This document shows positions 24,301 through 34,319 of a stretch of 64,000 nucleotides of DNA, piece after piece. Source of the stretch: Prevotella sp. UBA2756 (GTDB taxonomy: Bacteria; Bacteroidota; Bacteroidia; Bacteroidales; Bacteroidaceae); the NCBI GenBank assembly GCA_002353205.1, contig DEJE01000057.1, positions 28,077-92,076 of the forward strand, given 5' to 3'. Below the pieces are notes generated by a model, which saw nothing but the letters and a program-made list of their open reading frames with translations, was not told the DNA's origin and ran no database searches. The position numbers and the translations under genes were made by a program. Each line of letters opens with the position of its first letter. Within the stretch, counting starts at the first letter, position 1.

Positions 24301-26571
24301 GACGCGAAATACGACCTCACAGACAGTGAGAAGCGTCAGCTCGAAAGCCAGATGGAGTCCGCACAGCAGCTGTTCGACATGCAGATACAAGAAGCCCTCG
24401 ACGGCGAGAGGCAGATGATGCTGGACTACCTCAAGGAGTACGGAAGCCTCCAAGAGCAGAAAGCAGCCATCGCAGCCGAATACGCCGAGAGGATAGCCAA
24501 GAGCCAGGACGCATGGGAGAAAAGAAGCCTCGAAGCAGAGCGCGACAAGAAGGTGAGCGAGATAGACTTCAAGGCACTCCAGAAGGAAATCAACTGGGAG
24601 CTGGTCTTCAACGACCTCGACAAGATAAGCACCGACGCGCTGGCCAGCCTAAAGCAGAAGCTGAAGGACGCGCTCAACAGCAACGACATCACCCCGGAGA
24701 ACGCGAAGGTGCTGGCAGAGAAGATAGGGGAGATAGAAGAAAAGATAGCCAGCCGCACCGACATATGGTCATCGCTCATCCCTGCCCTGCGGGAGCGAGT
24801 AAGGCTCACCAACGAGGCCGCAGAAGTCGAAGAACGGATAAGGGCTGCAAGGGAAAAGACAGGCAACCTCCAAAACACCGCCATAAGCCAGATAGCCAGC
24901 ATCACAGGAACGGGCGAAGGAGGAATCCGCCAGCAGTGGAACACCATCGGCAGCAGCAAGCCGGAAGACATCCTCGCCTACTTCGGCATCGACGGAACCA
25001 CCGACGCTGGCAAGCAGCTCACAGGAACGCTGGTAGACCTCGCAAAGGCCACAGAAGACGCGACAGAGGCTGAGAAGCGCAAGAGCGTCATCAACGACAT
25101 GCTCAAGGGAGGAAAGGTCGGCGACATCTTCAACAAAGCCGTCGAGAACGGAGGTGGCGGTGCAATGGGCATTATCAGCGTCGTCAACCAGAACGCCCAG
25201 AGCATGGCAGAGACCGTGGACAAGTTAGGACTTGAAACTACTGACTTCGGACAAGCAGTCCACGGATTTGCAGACGGCGTGGGAGGTTTCAGCAACGCAA
25301 TCCAATCCCTCGCAAGCGGTGACATCTTCGGAGCCGTGAACGGAGTCCTCGACGGAATAGCCGGATTCGGAAAGATGGGCATCAACGCCCTCATAGGAGG
25401 TGGCAATGAAGAGGAAAAGGAAAGCGAGATAGCCGAGCTCACCAAGTCGCAGAAGCGGCTGACAGAAGCCATCGACAGCCTCGCAGAGAAAATCGTAAAG
25501 AGCGACGCGACCAACCAGCAGAGCATCGAATACTATAAGCAAGCCCTCCAAGCTGAAAAGGATTGGGAAGAGAAGCAGCGCAGGAAGATAGATGACCGCG
25601 CCAGCGAGTATGCAAACACCGGCTACGGATTCCTTGGGCTGGGTGGCAAGTCCAGCTTCAACGCGCACATGGCCGGGAACGGCTGGCAAGGATGGAAGAC
25701 CTTCTCCGACATCCTAAAGCAGCACCAAGGCGAGAACGGAGTGACCCACGACAGCGTGAACAGGGGCAGCATCTGGAACCTCACCCCGGAAGAGATGCGC
25801 CTGCTCAAAGAATTCGCACCGAAGGAATGGGAGGCACTCTTCAACGGCGACGGACACCGCAACCCGGAAGACCTTGTGAACGAGTACATCGAGCGGGCAG
25901 GCAAGCAGGATGAGCTGACAAGCGCACTGAACGAGAAGCTGACGGGCTACGATTGGGAAGGATTCCTCAACTCCTACAAGGAGCTGCTGAAAGACCTCGA
26001 CAGCACCACGGAAGACTTCGCAGGCCACATCAACGAACTCATCACCAACGCCCTGATTGAGAGCTTCGTGAACGAGGAACTGAAGAAGGACATCGACGAG
26101 CTCTACAAATACATTGCAGAGGCAGCGACAGACGGCATCGATGCACAGGAACAGGCGAAGATAGACAAGATGAACGATGACATCGCCAACAAGAGCCTCG
26201 CATGGCGACAGCGCATGGTGGACGCAGGCATGATACGCCCGGACGCTGAGAGCTACAGCCAGAGCGGGAGCAGCCGAAGCCTCTCCGGCATGAGCCAAGA
26301 CCAAGGCGACGAGATGAACGGAAGGTTGACCGCCGTACAGGTGGCCGTCTACGGCATCTTCGAGGAAGTCCAGCAGCAGAGCCTAAACCAGTCGGCCATA
26401 GCCCGGAACGCCGCCAGCATCGCCAGCACGATGAACGACCTCATAGACCTGCAGACGGACGCAGTGGACTACCTCTCGAAGATAGAGAAGCACACAAGCG
26501 TCCTTCCGGCCATGAGGACGGACATCGCCAAGATAAAACAGAACACAGCATCGCTAACCACCAAGAAATAA
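21304..26571 (+). CDS. Tape measure protein (1755 aa)
   Basis: The longest prophage gene. It sets tail length; at roughly 1.5 angstrom per residue the tail would be about 0.26 micrometre. The N-terminal ~230 residues carry the conserved tape-measure domain (MEALQISFETLAG, FAATTPMMMGDLAKGAQTLL, LAFAQMSSTGKLMGQDLLQM). Hydrophobic segments near 270-290 and 480-515 flank an Ala-rich coiled coil. Residues ~860-1200 are highly charged coiled coil. The C-terminal part has Gly-rich hydrophobic stretches. Confidence 0.92.
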   Translation: MTTDNGAESFSIRVDNSQLERDAARATNIIAGIGDKAVEQGQRIDDAFRQLGRAIAPAFAVGSLIQFERQIVSVRSEMEALQISFETLAGTQMGKQLYNDIKQFAATTPMMMGDLAKGAQTLLGFNIEAEKVMPILRQIGDISMGDSQKFNSLALAFAQMSSTGKLMGQDLLQMINAGFNPLVIIAEKTGKTIAELKDEMSQGKISVEMVEDAFKTATSEGGKFNGMLQQQAKGMKGAIAQMEGAIQNTLNDFGEAQEGVLVDGVRLVTKAIENYEVIGKTILTIAAAYGGWKAAQMAVVAYQNVIARNQATIEAERVASLQAIAEAQMAEAAAESGDTTATQANTAAKTGNTTATDAQIAAIGRGLQAKLAEAEANLAVAQTEAQLAANRLREAQASTAYYERQYQAALLLGDGERIEAAENALNTAASSENAAAKAAQAAQDNVATAAKTREAAATRLASFQTQVDTANKTANTAATGLMASVTRAATAAMNGLKAAMASNPFGLALVAITTIIGALSLFTSETEESTEALDKLRDAALEDTQKVATYRAVLENVDKTSKQYRETLKNLNSTAEEYHTTLFTENDTVDELKDKYNELTEAIRANAAERILSEAASKATKDSMDKEKEAMDELIEEAKEASHTVIEYGTVDAGDGKTIAGYEAVEKASTNIRNLTTATWNQISATVMENARKMADAFEESPEKGEQAVKEMVTQIEGILRSLGVTDKEIEAFHDTLYEYVEDSAKGFKDAYNELGRTEAQLRGIAAAAVDTKDITNDAIDKMNYEQLQDEMVKVQREIDAINAKKLSPDVDTSRLQTLMDMLERIKGLIPSQLTEGSDSALEKRLKKLREERDALVYGSDEWSAKNREVGTLQATLNAHKKGYAENRDKTNKAGETAAQREAKRRKQQQEYLEEQRDQATERIRQEFELWSDTEAAAIEAMRDGTQKTIRQIKLDFAKRKEELRRQYEDMRRQKWEEDKRLWEANPANKNKEFKGNLDDAKYDLTDSEKRQLESQMESAQQLFDMQIQEALDGERQMMLDYLKEYGSLQEQKAAIAAEYAERIAKSQDAWEKRSLEAERDKKVSEIDFKALQKEINWELVFNDLDKISTDALASLKQKLKDALNSNDITPENAKVLAEKIGEIEEKIASRTDIWSSLIPALRERVRLTNEAAEVEERIRAAREKTGNLQNTAISQIASITGTGEGGIRQQWNTIGSSKPEDILAYFGIDGTTDAGKQLTGTLVDLAKATEDATEAEKRKSVINDMLKGGKVGDIFNKAVENGGGGAMGIISVVNQNAQSMAETVDKLGLETTDFGQAVHGFADGVGGFSNAIQSLASGDIFGAVNGVLDGIAGFGKMGINALIGGGNEEEKESEIAELTKSQKRLTEAIDSLAEKIVKSDATNQQSIEYYKQALQAEKDWEEKQRRKIDDRASEYANTGYGFLGLGGKSSFNAHMAGNGWQGWKTFSDILKQHQGENGVTHDSVNRGSIWNLTPEEMRLLKEFAPKEWEALFNGDGHRNPEDLVNEYIERAGKQDELTSALNEKLTGYDWEGFLNSYKELLKDLDSTTEDFAGHINELITNALIESFVNEELKKDIDELYKYIAEAATDGIDAQEQAKIDKMNDDIANKSLAWRQRMVDAGMIRPDAESYSQSGSSRSLSGMSQDQGDEMNGRLTAVQVAVYGIFEEVQQQSLNQSAIARNAASIASTMNDLIDLQTDAVDYLSKIEKHTSVLPAMRTDIAKIKQNTASLTTKK

Positions 26572-26580
26572 GGAGCAGCC

Positions 26581-27033
26581 ATGAGAGGTGAACTATTCAT
26601 AAACGGAAAAGATGCCTACACCCAGTGGGGGGTCATTGCGAGAGAAACCACCATCACGGCACTCATCGAGCCGGAACCGCTAAAGAACCCGGTCGAGAAC
26701 AAGTCGGCCAGCGAGAACGGCAAGAGGGTGAGAGGGGAGCAGGCACCGAAGGTCGACGAGCGAACCGTCAACCTTTCCATTCAGATAAAGGCCAGCGACA
26801 GGGCAGACCTCATCGCCAAGGTCGCCAGCCTAAAGACGGAGCTGAAGAAACGCCGCGTCGAGATAACCACCAAGTACGAGAGCGGAGTGGTCTACCGCAT
26901 GGACTACCAGAGCTGCCGACAGACACGCTCGCTCTTCAACAGGCTCGCCGCATTCAGCATACAGCTGAACGAGCCGAACCCGGCAAACAGGGGAACGGAG
27001 GACACCGACACCTATGAGAATAACGATATTTGA
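26581..27033 (+). CDS. Distal tail-like protein (150 aa)
   Basis: Small protein between tape measure and tail-tip genes (ELFINGKDAYTQWGVIA, TVNLSIQIKASDRADLIAKV). The 'FINGKDAYTQWGV' start and position suggest the distal tail ring or hub adaptor. It overlaps the next gene by 20 nt. Confidence 0.6.
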   Translation: MRGELFINGKDAYTQWGVIARETTITALIEPEPLKNPVENKSASENGKRVRGEQAPKVDERTVNLSIQIKASDRADLIAKVASLKTELKKRRVEITTKYESGVVYRMDYQSCRQTRSLFNRLAAFSIQLNEPNPANRGTEDTDTYENNDI

Positions 27034-30000
27034 CAAACAGGCGGAAAAGGTTTGCAACGTCCCCGTGGACACAGGCAGCACCTACTACTGGAAGCTGATG
27101 GAGGAAGAATACCTCAGCATCAACTTCCAGAGCCAGACCGTCCTGCCGCTCAAAAAGGGGCAATGGTGCTACGTGGACGACAGGCTCGGTCGCTTCGAGA
27201 TAGTGGAGCAGCCAAGGCCGGAACGCGCAACCAGCGCAGACGGCTACGACTACACCCTGCGCCTTGACAGGCCGTGGGCGAAATTCAAGAACCGCATCTA
27301 CTTCTTCAAGAGGGGAACGGTGGGAGGAATGGAAGCCAAGTGGAGCCTCACGGACACATTGGAACACCACGCCGCCGTACTGCTCGACAACCTAAACAGC
27401 CTCGGCTTTGAATACAACGGAAGCCCATACGAGGTGGCCATCAGCGAGGCCATCCCGCAAGAGACGAGCAAGCTGGTAACATTCGACAAGACCAGCATCC
27501 TCGACGCGATGACGGCCATAGCCCAGGCATTCGAGTGCGAGTGGTGGATAGACGGAAAGACTATCCACTTCGGCAAGTGCGAGACAGGCGAGGAAATCAC
27601 GCTCGAGGTGGACAAGGAACTGAAAGCACCCCTCACCCGGCAGGATGACAGCACGGAGCGTCACGGCACACGCCTCTACGCCTTCGGCTCCACACGCAAC
27701 CTCAACGACAACTACCGCCGCGAGCTGAACAACCCCTTCACGATAGGATGGAGCCAGCGCATCTACAGCAACAAGATACGCTTCACGCTCGCAGCACCGG
27801 GAACAGGCACAGGCATGAACCCACACCTCACCAAATGGTGGAGCAGCCACTTCATGATAAAGCTGAACTTCGCGCCGTTCATTGGAAAGGTTTTCAAGTT
27901 CACCATAGCAGGGGGAGGCGAATACACAGGCGAGGGCGACTACGGTGGCCAGTACTGGTGCAGGTGGCAGAACAACCCCGTCTTTGAAATAGACCTCGGA
28001 GGCTACGCTACCAGCCAGATACGAGCCACACCAGGTTCAAACAGCGCGACGTTCATCATCGGTGACCCGACAGGCGACCAACCAGACAGCGGAGCATCGA
28101 CATGGATAACCAGCTGGGAGCATGAGGCCATCGACGTGTTCTCATTCGCCGACATCAAGCTCCAGCAGAAGGCCGTCACCAGCCGGAGCACGCTCGCCAA
28201 GACGAGCGACGGAACAGAGCACACCTTCGAGTACGTCGGCACGCTTTACGATAAAGACCACAACCCCATCCACCAAGGGGAAGAGTTGTACCGAATCACA
28301 GACGGAACGGCCAACCCCACCGCGAACACGAAGGTCACGCTGGCGCACCTTGCCACGGCCTACGTCAACAGGCTCTACACCACACCCATCGACGGAGAGG
28401 CCGACGTGGCCATACAGGGCATCGCCCAGACAGCCCTCAAGATGCCAGCCGGAGTACCATACATCGACAGCGAGGACAACCTCGACGAAGACGAGGTGAC
28501 GGAAGTCATCAAGCAATACGACGACATCTACCCACGCGCCCTGCTCACCATTGAAGACGTGAAGGAGGTCGACGCACAGACCGTAGACGAAGACACCAAG
28601 AACGTCACCTATTGGAAAGCCTATCGCATCAAGGCCAAGATGCAGGACGGCTCGCCATTCAACTTCGACAGCGAGTACATCATCCCCGGCGACGACAAGC
28701 CGCTGAGCGTCCACTTCCAGAGCGGCAAGCTGAACGGCATGGACTTCGAGGTGAAGTTCAACCCGGAGAACGACAGCAGCGACACTCGCACCTTCGAGAT
28801 TGTCCGCAACGACACCTACACCCTCGAGCTGCCAAACGAGAACGCGAAGCCGGAGGTAGGCGACACGCTCTACATGTACAACATGGACGTGACCTTCATC
28901 GACGAGACGCTCATAGGGGCAGCGGAAAGAGAGGTCGAGGCAAGGGCAAGAAAAGACATCGAGGAACTGCGGAAAGACGATGGCACATACACAGGCAACA
29001 CCGACCCAGTCCTGTGCGAGGCCAAGAAGATAGACCTCCCCTACGGCCAGCGAGTGAAGCTGGTCGCCCCGGAGTATTTCAGCAGCAAGGACAACCACAG
29101 CCGGAGCAGCCGCATCATCGCATTCAGCAAGAACCTCGAAGACCTCTACGATGCAGAGTACACCATCGGCGAGAGCGCAGCATACAGCCAGCTGGGAAGC
29201 CTTGCCGACGAGCTGGAAGAGACCGTCTACTACAACGGCCAGATACGCAACAGCAACGACCGCACCATTAGCATAGACCTCTACAACCGCAAGATTGCAG
29301 ACCTTCAGCAGCAGGTGAACCAGCTGCGCTCAACACTCGACACGAAGCTGAGCCGGACAGAGCAGGACAAGGCCAAGGAACAGATAAACTTTGCCAAGGG
29401 AATAACCCTCGGAGAATACGTCAGTGGAAAATTCGGAAGCGGTGGCCAGATAGACCTCAACGGACACGGAGAGCTGGCCAGCCTCACGCTGCGGGAATTC
29501 CTCGAAGTGCCGGAGCTGCGATACAACAGGGTCAACATACAGGTGGGAAACAGCTGGCGAGCCCCCGGAGGTGGCATCGTCTACAGCGTAGTGCCAGACA
29601 CCGACAGCCAAGGGAACGAATTGGCAACAGGCATTATCACACTGCACCTCGAAGACGGAGAAATAGGCACGATAGCCGTCGACGACATTTGCCAAGGCAT
29701 CTACCACGACGGCATGACCTTTGAGAACAACGCAGAGGCAGACTACGACGACAGCATCGGAAACTTCAAGTTCGCAGGTTTCTATACATGCTACTTCCGC
29801 ATAGTGGAGATTTTGGAGGAAGGCCAGCGCAGCGTCTTCCGATACGCACTGCGACCAACGAGCGAGCGATGGCCGCACAGCCTGCACCCGAAGCCTGCAA
29901 TGCACTTCGTGGCCTACGGCAACTTCACAGACAAGGAACGCCAGACGAGCCGATACAGCACACGCACCTACGAGCGATACCTCAAGGACGTGGACAACTG

Positions 30001-30469
30001 GGAGTTCACCAAGACGATGATAGGCGCACAATTCGGCGACCTCACGAACCTCGACGCTTTCGGCTACGACATGAAGGGGTACTCGGCATACCTCAACAAC
30101 ATCTACATGAGCGGCACAATCCAAGAAATGGACGAGCTGCCCATACGGATAGAGTGCACCGACACAGGCGACGGATTCCTTGGATTCGGAGAGAGCTGCG
30201 TCCTCGAGTTCCGCGTCAAGCAGGGCTGGAAAGACATCACGGACACGGTGACGAGCTGGTCGATTACCAGAGACAGCGCAGACCCTCCCAACGATGCAGC
30301 ATGGAACCTCTCGGCCAAGGCGCAGGCATTTGACGGAACGATAACAATAGCCTTCACCAAGCAGGAAAACGACCTTGGAGTGAACGCCCTCGTACTGAGC
30401 ACCATCTTCTACGTCGAGGCAAAGGGCGAGACAGGAACGCCGATAGCACAAGCACACATAACCTTCTAA
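27014..30469 (+). CDS. Tail tip / Tal-like protein (1151 aa)
   Basis: The N-terminal ~400 residues (MRITIFDKQAEKVCNVPVD, LDRPWAKFKNRIYFFKRG, SILDAMTAIAQAFECEWW) resemble tail-hub (Tal/gp27-like) modules. The middle contains DTYTLELPNENAKPEVGD, and a coiled coil follows near 760-800 (IADLQQQVNQLRSTLD). The C-terminus is beta-rich with Ig-like strands. It forms the distal tail complex to which receptor-binding proteins attach. Confidence 0.72.
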   Translation: MRITIFDKQAEKVCNVPVDTGSTYYWKLMEEEYLSINFQSQTVLPLKKGQWCYVDDRLGRFEIVEQPRPERATSADGYDYTLRLDRPWAKFKNRIYFFKRGTVGGMEAKWSLTDTLEHHAAVLLDNLNSLGFEYNGSPYEVAISEAIPQETSKLVTFDKTSILDAMTAIAQAFECEWWIDGKTIHFGKCETGEEITLEVDKELKAPLTRQDDSTERHGTRLYAFGSTRNLNDNYRRELNNPFTIGWSQRIYSNKIRFTLAAPGTGTGMNPHLTKWWSSHFMIKLNFAPFIGKVFKFTIAGGGEYTGEGDYGGQYWCRWQNNPVFEIDLGGYATSQIRATPGSNSATFIIGDPTGDQPDSGASTWITSWEHEAIDVFSFADIKLQQKAVTSRSTLAKTSDGTEHTFEYVGTLYDKDHNPIHQGEELYRITDGTANPTANTKVTLAHLATAYVNRLYTTPIDGEADVAIQGIAQTALKMPAGVPYIDSEDNLDEDEVTEVIKQYDDIYPRALLTIEDVKEVDAQTVDEDTKNVTYWKAYRIKAKMQDGSPFNFDSEYIIPGDDKPLSVHFQSGKLNGMDFEVKFNPENDSSDTRTFEIVRNDTYTLELPNENAKPEVGDTLYMYNMDVTFIDETLIGAAEREVEARARKDIEELRKDDGTYTGNTDPVLCEAKKIDLPYGQRVKLVAPEYFSSKDNHSRSSRIIAFSKNLEDLYDAEYTIGESAAYSQLGSLADELEETVYYNGQIRNSNDRTISIDLYNRKIADLQQQVNQLRSTLDTKLSRTEQDKAKEQINFAKGITLGEYVSGKFGSGGQIDLNGHGELASLTLREFLEVPELRYNRVNIQVGNSWRAPGGGIVYSVVPDTDSQGNELATGIITLHLEDGEIGTIAVDDICQGIYHDGMTFENNAEADYDDSIGNFKFAGFYTCYFRIVEILEEGQRSVFRYALRPTSERWPHSLHPKPAMHFVAYGNFTDKERQTSRYSTRTYERYLKDVDNWEFTKTMIGAQFGDLTNLDAFGYDMKGYSAYLNNIYMSGTIQEMDELPIRIECTDTGDGFLGFGESCVLEFRVKQGWKDITDTVTSWSITRDSADPPNDAAWNLSAKAQAFDGTITIAFTKQENDLGVNALVLSTIFYVEAKGETGTPIAQAHITF

Positions 30470-30484
30470 AACAAGGAGAATAAA

Positions 30485-31723
30485 ATGGAGATAACAAGAA
30501 AAAGAATCAGAAAGGACTTCGCGCCATTGAACGCTGCCGTCTCGCTGGTCTGCCGCACCAACGGCTCACCCATGACACAGACGTTCAACGGAAAGACAGG
30601 AAGCTACGAGCCGAACAGACAGCTCACGCCGACGGTTATCCTCCCACAGGTGACCGTCAACGCCAACGACGGCTCCCTGTCAAGTCCCTACGGAAACGCC
30701 ATGCTGGCGAGCATGCAGTGGCTGGTGAACGGAGTGGACATCACCACTATCGAGGACGCGCCGGGAGAGGAAGCCCAATATAAATGGCAGGGCAACTACA
30801 CCATCCGCATGGACGGCTCCAACAGGGGGGCACTTGAGCTGAGACGGAACGTGAAGGTGAGCGAGAAGTTCGAGCTTCAATTCAAGGGGGTGATTGCAGA
30901 CCAAAGGCTGGGCGTGACAATCCCGATCGAGACGGACACCGTGACGCTGGCCACCAACGACGCGAGCGAGGATGACTACGCCATAAGCCTCGGCGAGGAC
31001 ACCATCATCCAGTACGACCCGTCGAAAGACAGGCTGCACCGCTACAACTACAAGGTGGCACACGGACTCACGACGGCAGACCCGCAGACGGAAGTGGACG
31101 TGACAGACGAGAACGCCTACCGCCGCGACATCCCCGTGTTTCTGTACAGGGGAGCAAGCCTTTGCACGGAAGCCTTCACCTTCAAGGTCTACAGGGTGAA
31201 CAGCACAACCAGCTTCACACTGATAGACCCGACGGCTGACGACAACGAGCTGATAGAAGTCACCCAGAACAGCATCACACTCGACCTGCGGCTCATCACC
31301 AAGGCAGACTACCTCGTCCGCGCCTACATCGCCAACAAGGAGGTGGCACGGCAGCAGTTCAGCGTGAACAGGCTCTACCCGGTCTACAGAATCAGAACCA
31401 CCAACGGAACGGCCATCGCCCCGGACGAGATAGAGCGATACGACGAAGCCATGGTAGACTGCGACGGCAACGTAGTGGAGTGCCCGGAAAGCATTATCAA
31501 AATGATTTGGAAGACGGACACCGCCGCCAAGACAGGCGTGACGCACAACGAAGGAGGCACGACACTCTTCATGCTCGAGAAGACAGGCATCGGCAACACC
31601 TACACCGATGACTGGCTCGATACCTACATAGACGCAGAGCACAAGCCAGCGCACGGCATAGCAGCTGACAGCAGCGGAAACATCTACACAGACGAGAACG
31701 GAACACCCTACATATTCAACTGA
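30485..31723 (+). CDS. Tail tip accessory protein (412 aa)
   Basis: Beta-rich protein downstream of the tail-tip gene, with PTVILPQVTVNANDGSL, MQWLVNGVDITTIED and a C-terminal segment ending in YTDENGTPYIFN. No catalytic motif. Probably part of the tail-end or fibre network; identified by position only. Confidence 0.6.
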   Translation: MEITRKRIRKDFAPLNAAVSLVCRTNGSPMTQTFNGKTGSYEPNRQLTPTVILPQVTVNANDGSLSSPYGNAMLASMQWLVNGVDITTIEDAPGEEAQYKWQGNYTIRMDGSNRGALELRRNVKVSEKFELQFKGVIADQRLGVTIPIETDTVTLATNDASEDDYAISLGEDTIIQYDPSKDRLHRYNYKVAHGLTTADPQTEVDVTDENAYRRDIPVFLYRGASLCTEAFTFKVYRVNSTTSFTLIDPTADDNELIEVTQNSITLDLRLITKADYLVRAYIANKEVARQQFSVNRLYPVYRIRTTNGTAIAPDEIERYDEAMVDCDGNVVECPESIIKMIWKTDTAAKTGVTHNEGGTTLFMLEKTGIGNTYTDDWLDTYIDAEHKPAHGIAADSSGNIYTDENGTPYIFN

Positions 31724-31728
31724 CCGAC

Positions 31729-31947
31729 ATGAAGTACATCATCGCAGACAAAGGAAAGGCAGCGGACGTGGGATTCAAGACAGAAGACCACCGCCGCAAG
31801 GGGAACCAGATTCTCCTCAACGAGAAGGAGGTCATGAACAACGGCACACTTCAAGGAACGCTCAAGCAACGCGTGAAGGCACTCGACGGCATGACCTACA
31901 CAGAGAAACAAGTAATAATCGAAATCAACAATGGAGGTTGGATTTAA
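31729..31947 (+). CDS. Small tail-region protein (72 aa)
   Basis: Short protein (MKYIIADKGKAADVGFKTED, LKQRVKALDGMTYTEKQVII) with its stop directly abutting the next start (TAA then ATG at 31948). No family is recognised; the tight operon spacing supports expression. Confidence 0.6.
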   Translation: MKYIIADKGKAADVGFKTEDHRRKGNQILLNEKEVMNNGTLQGTLKQRVKALDGMTYTEKQVIIEINNGGWI

Positions 31948-32988
31948 ATGAACAGCTACAGCGCACAAGGAAGCATCACCATCAAGCGACTCCGAAACGG
32001 TGACACGCTCTTCATCAGCTTCGACAACAACGGCAACCCGCTCTACCAAGGAGTAGACCCAGTAAGCGGAGCAGTAAGCCCGGACTGGACAAACCCGGAC
32101 AACCAGCCCATGCTCACCCCGAAGGTGACAACTGCAAGAGGTGCAGCCATCACCTTGTCGAACCACGCATGGAAGTACAATGGCAACGACCTCGTCTTCA
32201 ACGGCGAGACAGACGGCGACTTCGTGAAGGACAGCACAGGCAAGTTCGAGATGAACCCCAGCACAGGGGCACTGAAAATCATTGCGAACCTTGCCAGCAA
32301 GACGAACTACGCCAACGACACACTCTCATACTCCTGCACGGCCACCCTCGGAGGCTTGGAGTACAACCTCTCAAAGGACGCAGACATCACCATCCAGAGC
32401 AGCGGAGCGTCCAGCTACACAGGAACCATCGTGGCCACCACGGAGCAGATAACGGCAGCGGTACCAACCGCCACGCTACGGACAGACCTGCATCTGGCCA
32501 CCACGGACTACAGGGCGAACAACAAGGACTACCACGTCAAGTGGTACAAGCAAGACCTCAGCCACCCATGGTCGGCAAAGGACGGACAGAAGGACATCAC
32601 CGTAGGCCGCGACGACGTGAACGGAACAACCCTCTTCATCGCGGAGTTCTACGAGAGCAGCTCCAGCACGACACCCGTCTGCCGGGCTGGAATCCGAATC
32701 ATCGACGCAAGCGATGACTTCCAGATTGTCTACGTCATCACCAGCGCGAACAAGACCGTAGATGACGGAAAGCCCGTGACGGTGACAGGAAAGATTGTCA
32801 ACATGCGCACCAACACCGAGGTCACAGCTACAGGAGCGACATGGGTGACCAAAGTGATGGACAAGAAGACATGGACGGCCACCCAGACCGTCAACAGCAA
32901 CACCGTCACCATAACAACCGCCGACACCGACACAGAGAACGGACAGAACGACGTGGAGGTGGTAGGCTCGGTGACTTGGAACGATTAA
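31948..32988 (+). CDS. Beta-rich tail protein (346 aa)
   Basis: It consists of Ig-like or BACON-like beta segments (GSITIKRLRNGDTLFISFD, ITTADTDTENGQNDVEVVG). It lies just before the DGR-diversified receptor-binding gene, so a structural or collar role at the tail end is likely. No motif seen. Confidence 0.6.
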   Translation: MNSYSAQGSITIKRLRNGDTLFISFDNNGNPLYQGVDPVSGAVSPDWTNPDNQPMLTPKVTTARGAAITLSNHAWKYNGNDLVFNGETDGDFVKDSTGKFEMNPSTGALKIIANLASKTNYANDTLSYSCTATLGGLEYNLSKDADITIQSSGASSYTGTIVATTEQITAAVPTATLRTDLHLATTDYRANNKDYHVKWYKQDLSHPWSAKDGQKDITVGRDDVNGTTLFIAEFYESSSSTTPVCRAGIRIIDASDDFQIVYVITSANKTVDDGKPVTVTGKIVNMRTNTEVTATGATWVTKVMDKKTWTATQTVNSNTVTITTADTDTENGQNDVEVVGSVTWND

Positions 32989-33026
32989 CGAGAACAAACC
33001 ATTATTAACAACAAACACAACAGACA

Positions 33027-34319
33027 ATGGCAGCAAGTGAAAAGAAGGACTTGGCAGCGGCACTCGCAGTCTCGTCCATTTTGAGAACAGACAGCATCCT
33101 CGTCGAGGTGGGAGGCAGCGTCCGAAGGATTACCCTCGACAACCTCATGGATGCCATCAACGAGGGCAACCAAGAGCTGCTGCGGCAGGTCGCATGGGGC
33201 GTACCGCTGAAGCAGACAACCCAGAGCAGCCCCAGCTGGGGAAGGGTCGGCAACCTCACCATGTGGGAGCAGTACAAGGAGAAGATGGGCTGCTACCTAC
33301 TCACGAACCAAGGAAAGGCCGCGAAACTTTCCAAGGCAGACCGTACCGTCTTTGCAGACGGAACCACCCTCGACGAGAGCAAGGGTCACGTCATGTTCAT
33401 GGCACCCCGGCTCTACTACCTCGTGCAGAACGACGCAATAACAGGCATCCCCTACCTTTGGATGAGCGAGATGCCCATAGGTGGTCATTTTATCGAGGCT
33501 CCCTGCATCGGCGCATACAAAGCAAGAAATCTCAGCGGAACGCTGGTCAGCCGGAGCGGATACGCGCCCACAGGTAACCAAACAATTACAACCTTTTGGA
33601 ACCAGGCACGGCAAAACGGCAAGGACTTCGGGCTGGTAAACTATGACCACCGCCGATTTTTGATGATGCTCTGCCTGTCAGAGTACGGCAACCCCAACGC
33701 ACAGGCCATGGTGGGCAACGGACTCGCAGGCGACACCACCAACAGCGACGGATGGACGAACACCTCCAGCCTACTGACAGGTGCCACGACAGGCCTCGGT
33801 GACGAGTGCGGAAAGATTGACGTCACCGTCGCCGGAGGAACCAACTGCTCCCGCGTTTCATTCTTCGGAATGGAAGACCTCTGGGGATGGCAGTGGGAGA
33901 TGACGCAGGGCGTATTCTTCGGTAATAGCGGAAACACGAACCAAGACGGAACGGAGTGCTTCGTCTACGAAGGCAACCACATGCCCAGCGCAGCAGAACT
34001 GAGCACCCACCCGTCCGGCAACTACCGCCAGCTGACAAGACAGACAACGAACAACTACGTCCAGCACATGCTGCTGGGTGAATACTTCGACCTTATAGCC
34101 AAGAAGCTCGGAGGAGGGAGCAACAGCTACTGGTGCGATTACTTCTACGGCAATGCCACAGGTCAGCTGCTCCTGTGGGGCGGGGCTGCGATTGTCGGGA
34201 CGAGCTGCGGCCTCGCCTACGCGGGCTCGTTCAACGCCTTCTCGTACACGGCTGCGGTCTGCGGCTCTCGCCTTGCTTACTACGGAAGCGTGACCATCGT
34301 GAACGGAGCCGACATTTAA
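33027..34319 (+). CDS. DGR-diversified receptor-binding protein (430 aa)
   Basis: The N-terminal ~60 residues look like a tail-attachment region (ILVEVGGSVRRITLDNLMDA). The middle and C-terminus have the DGR variable-protein pattern of a C-type-lectin fold (FFGMEDLWGWQWEMTQGVFF, LLLWGG..., CGLAYA, GSRLAYYGS). Residues 380-418 are encoded by the variable repeat; 16 of 24 core template adenines are changed. Twelve fixed residues follow. Predicted to bind the host surface, with specificity changed by mutagenic retrohoming. Confidence 0.88.
   Translation: MAASEKKDLAAALAVSSILRTDSILVEVGGSVRRITLDNLMDAINEGNQELLRQVAWGVPLKQTTQSSPSWGRVGNLTMWEQYKEKMGCYLLTNQGKAAKLSKADRTVFADGTTLDESKGHVMFMAPRLYYLVQNDAITGIPYLWMSEMPIGGHFIEAPCIGAYKARNLSGTLVSRSGYAPTGNQTITTFWNQARQNGKDFGLVNYDHRRFLMMLCLSEYGNPNAQAMVGNGLAGDTTNSDGWTNTSSLLTGATTGLGDECGKIDVTVAGGTNCSRVSFFGMEDLWGWQWEMTQGVFFGNSGNTNQDGTECFVYEGNHMPSAAELSTHPSGNYRQLTRQTTNNYVQHMLLGEYFDLIAKKLGGGSNSYWCDYFYGNATGQLLLWGGAAIVGTSCGLAYAGSFNAFSYTAAVCGSRLAYYGSVTIVNGADI
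34165..34279 (+). repeat. DGR variable repeat 1 (VR1)
   Basis: 115 bp, gap-free alignment to the template 289 bp downstream. All 16 core differences are at template adenines, mostly in AAC/AAT codons. One non-adenine difference (template T34464, VR1 G34175) lies near the 5' edge, suggesting mutagenic copying often ends downstream of it. The 20-bp IMH is at 34260-34279. Confidence 0.93.
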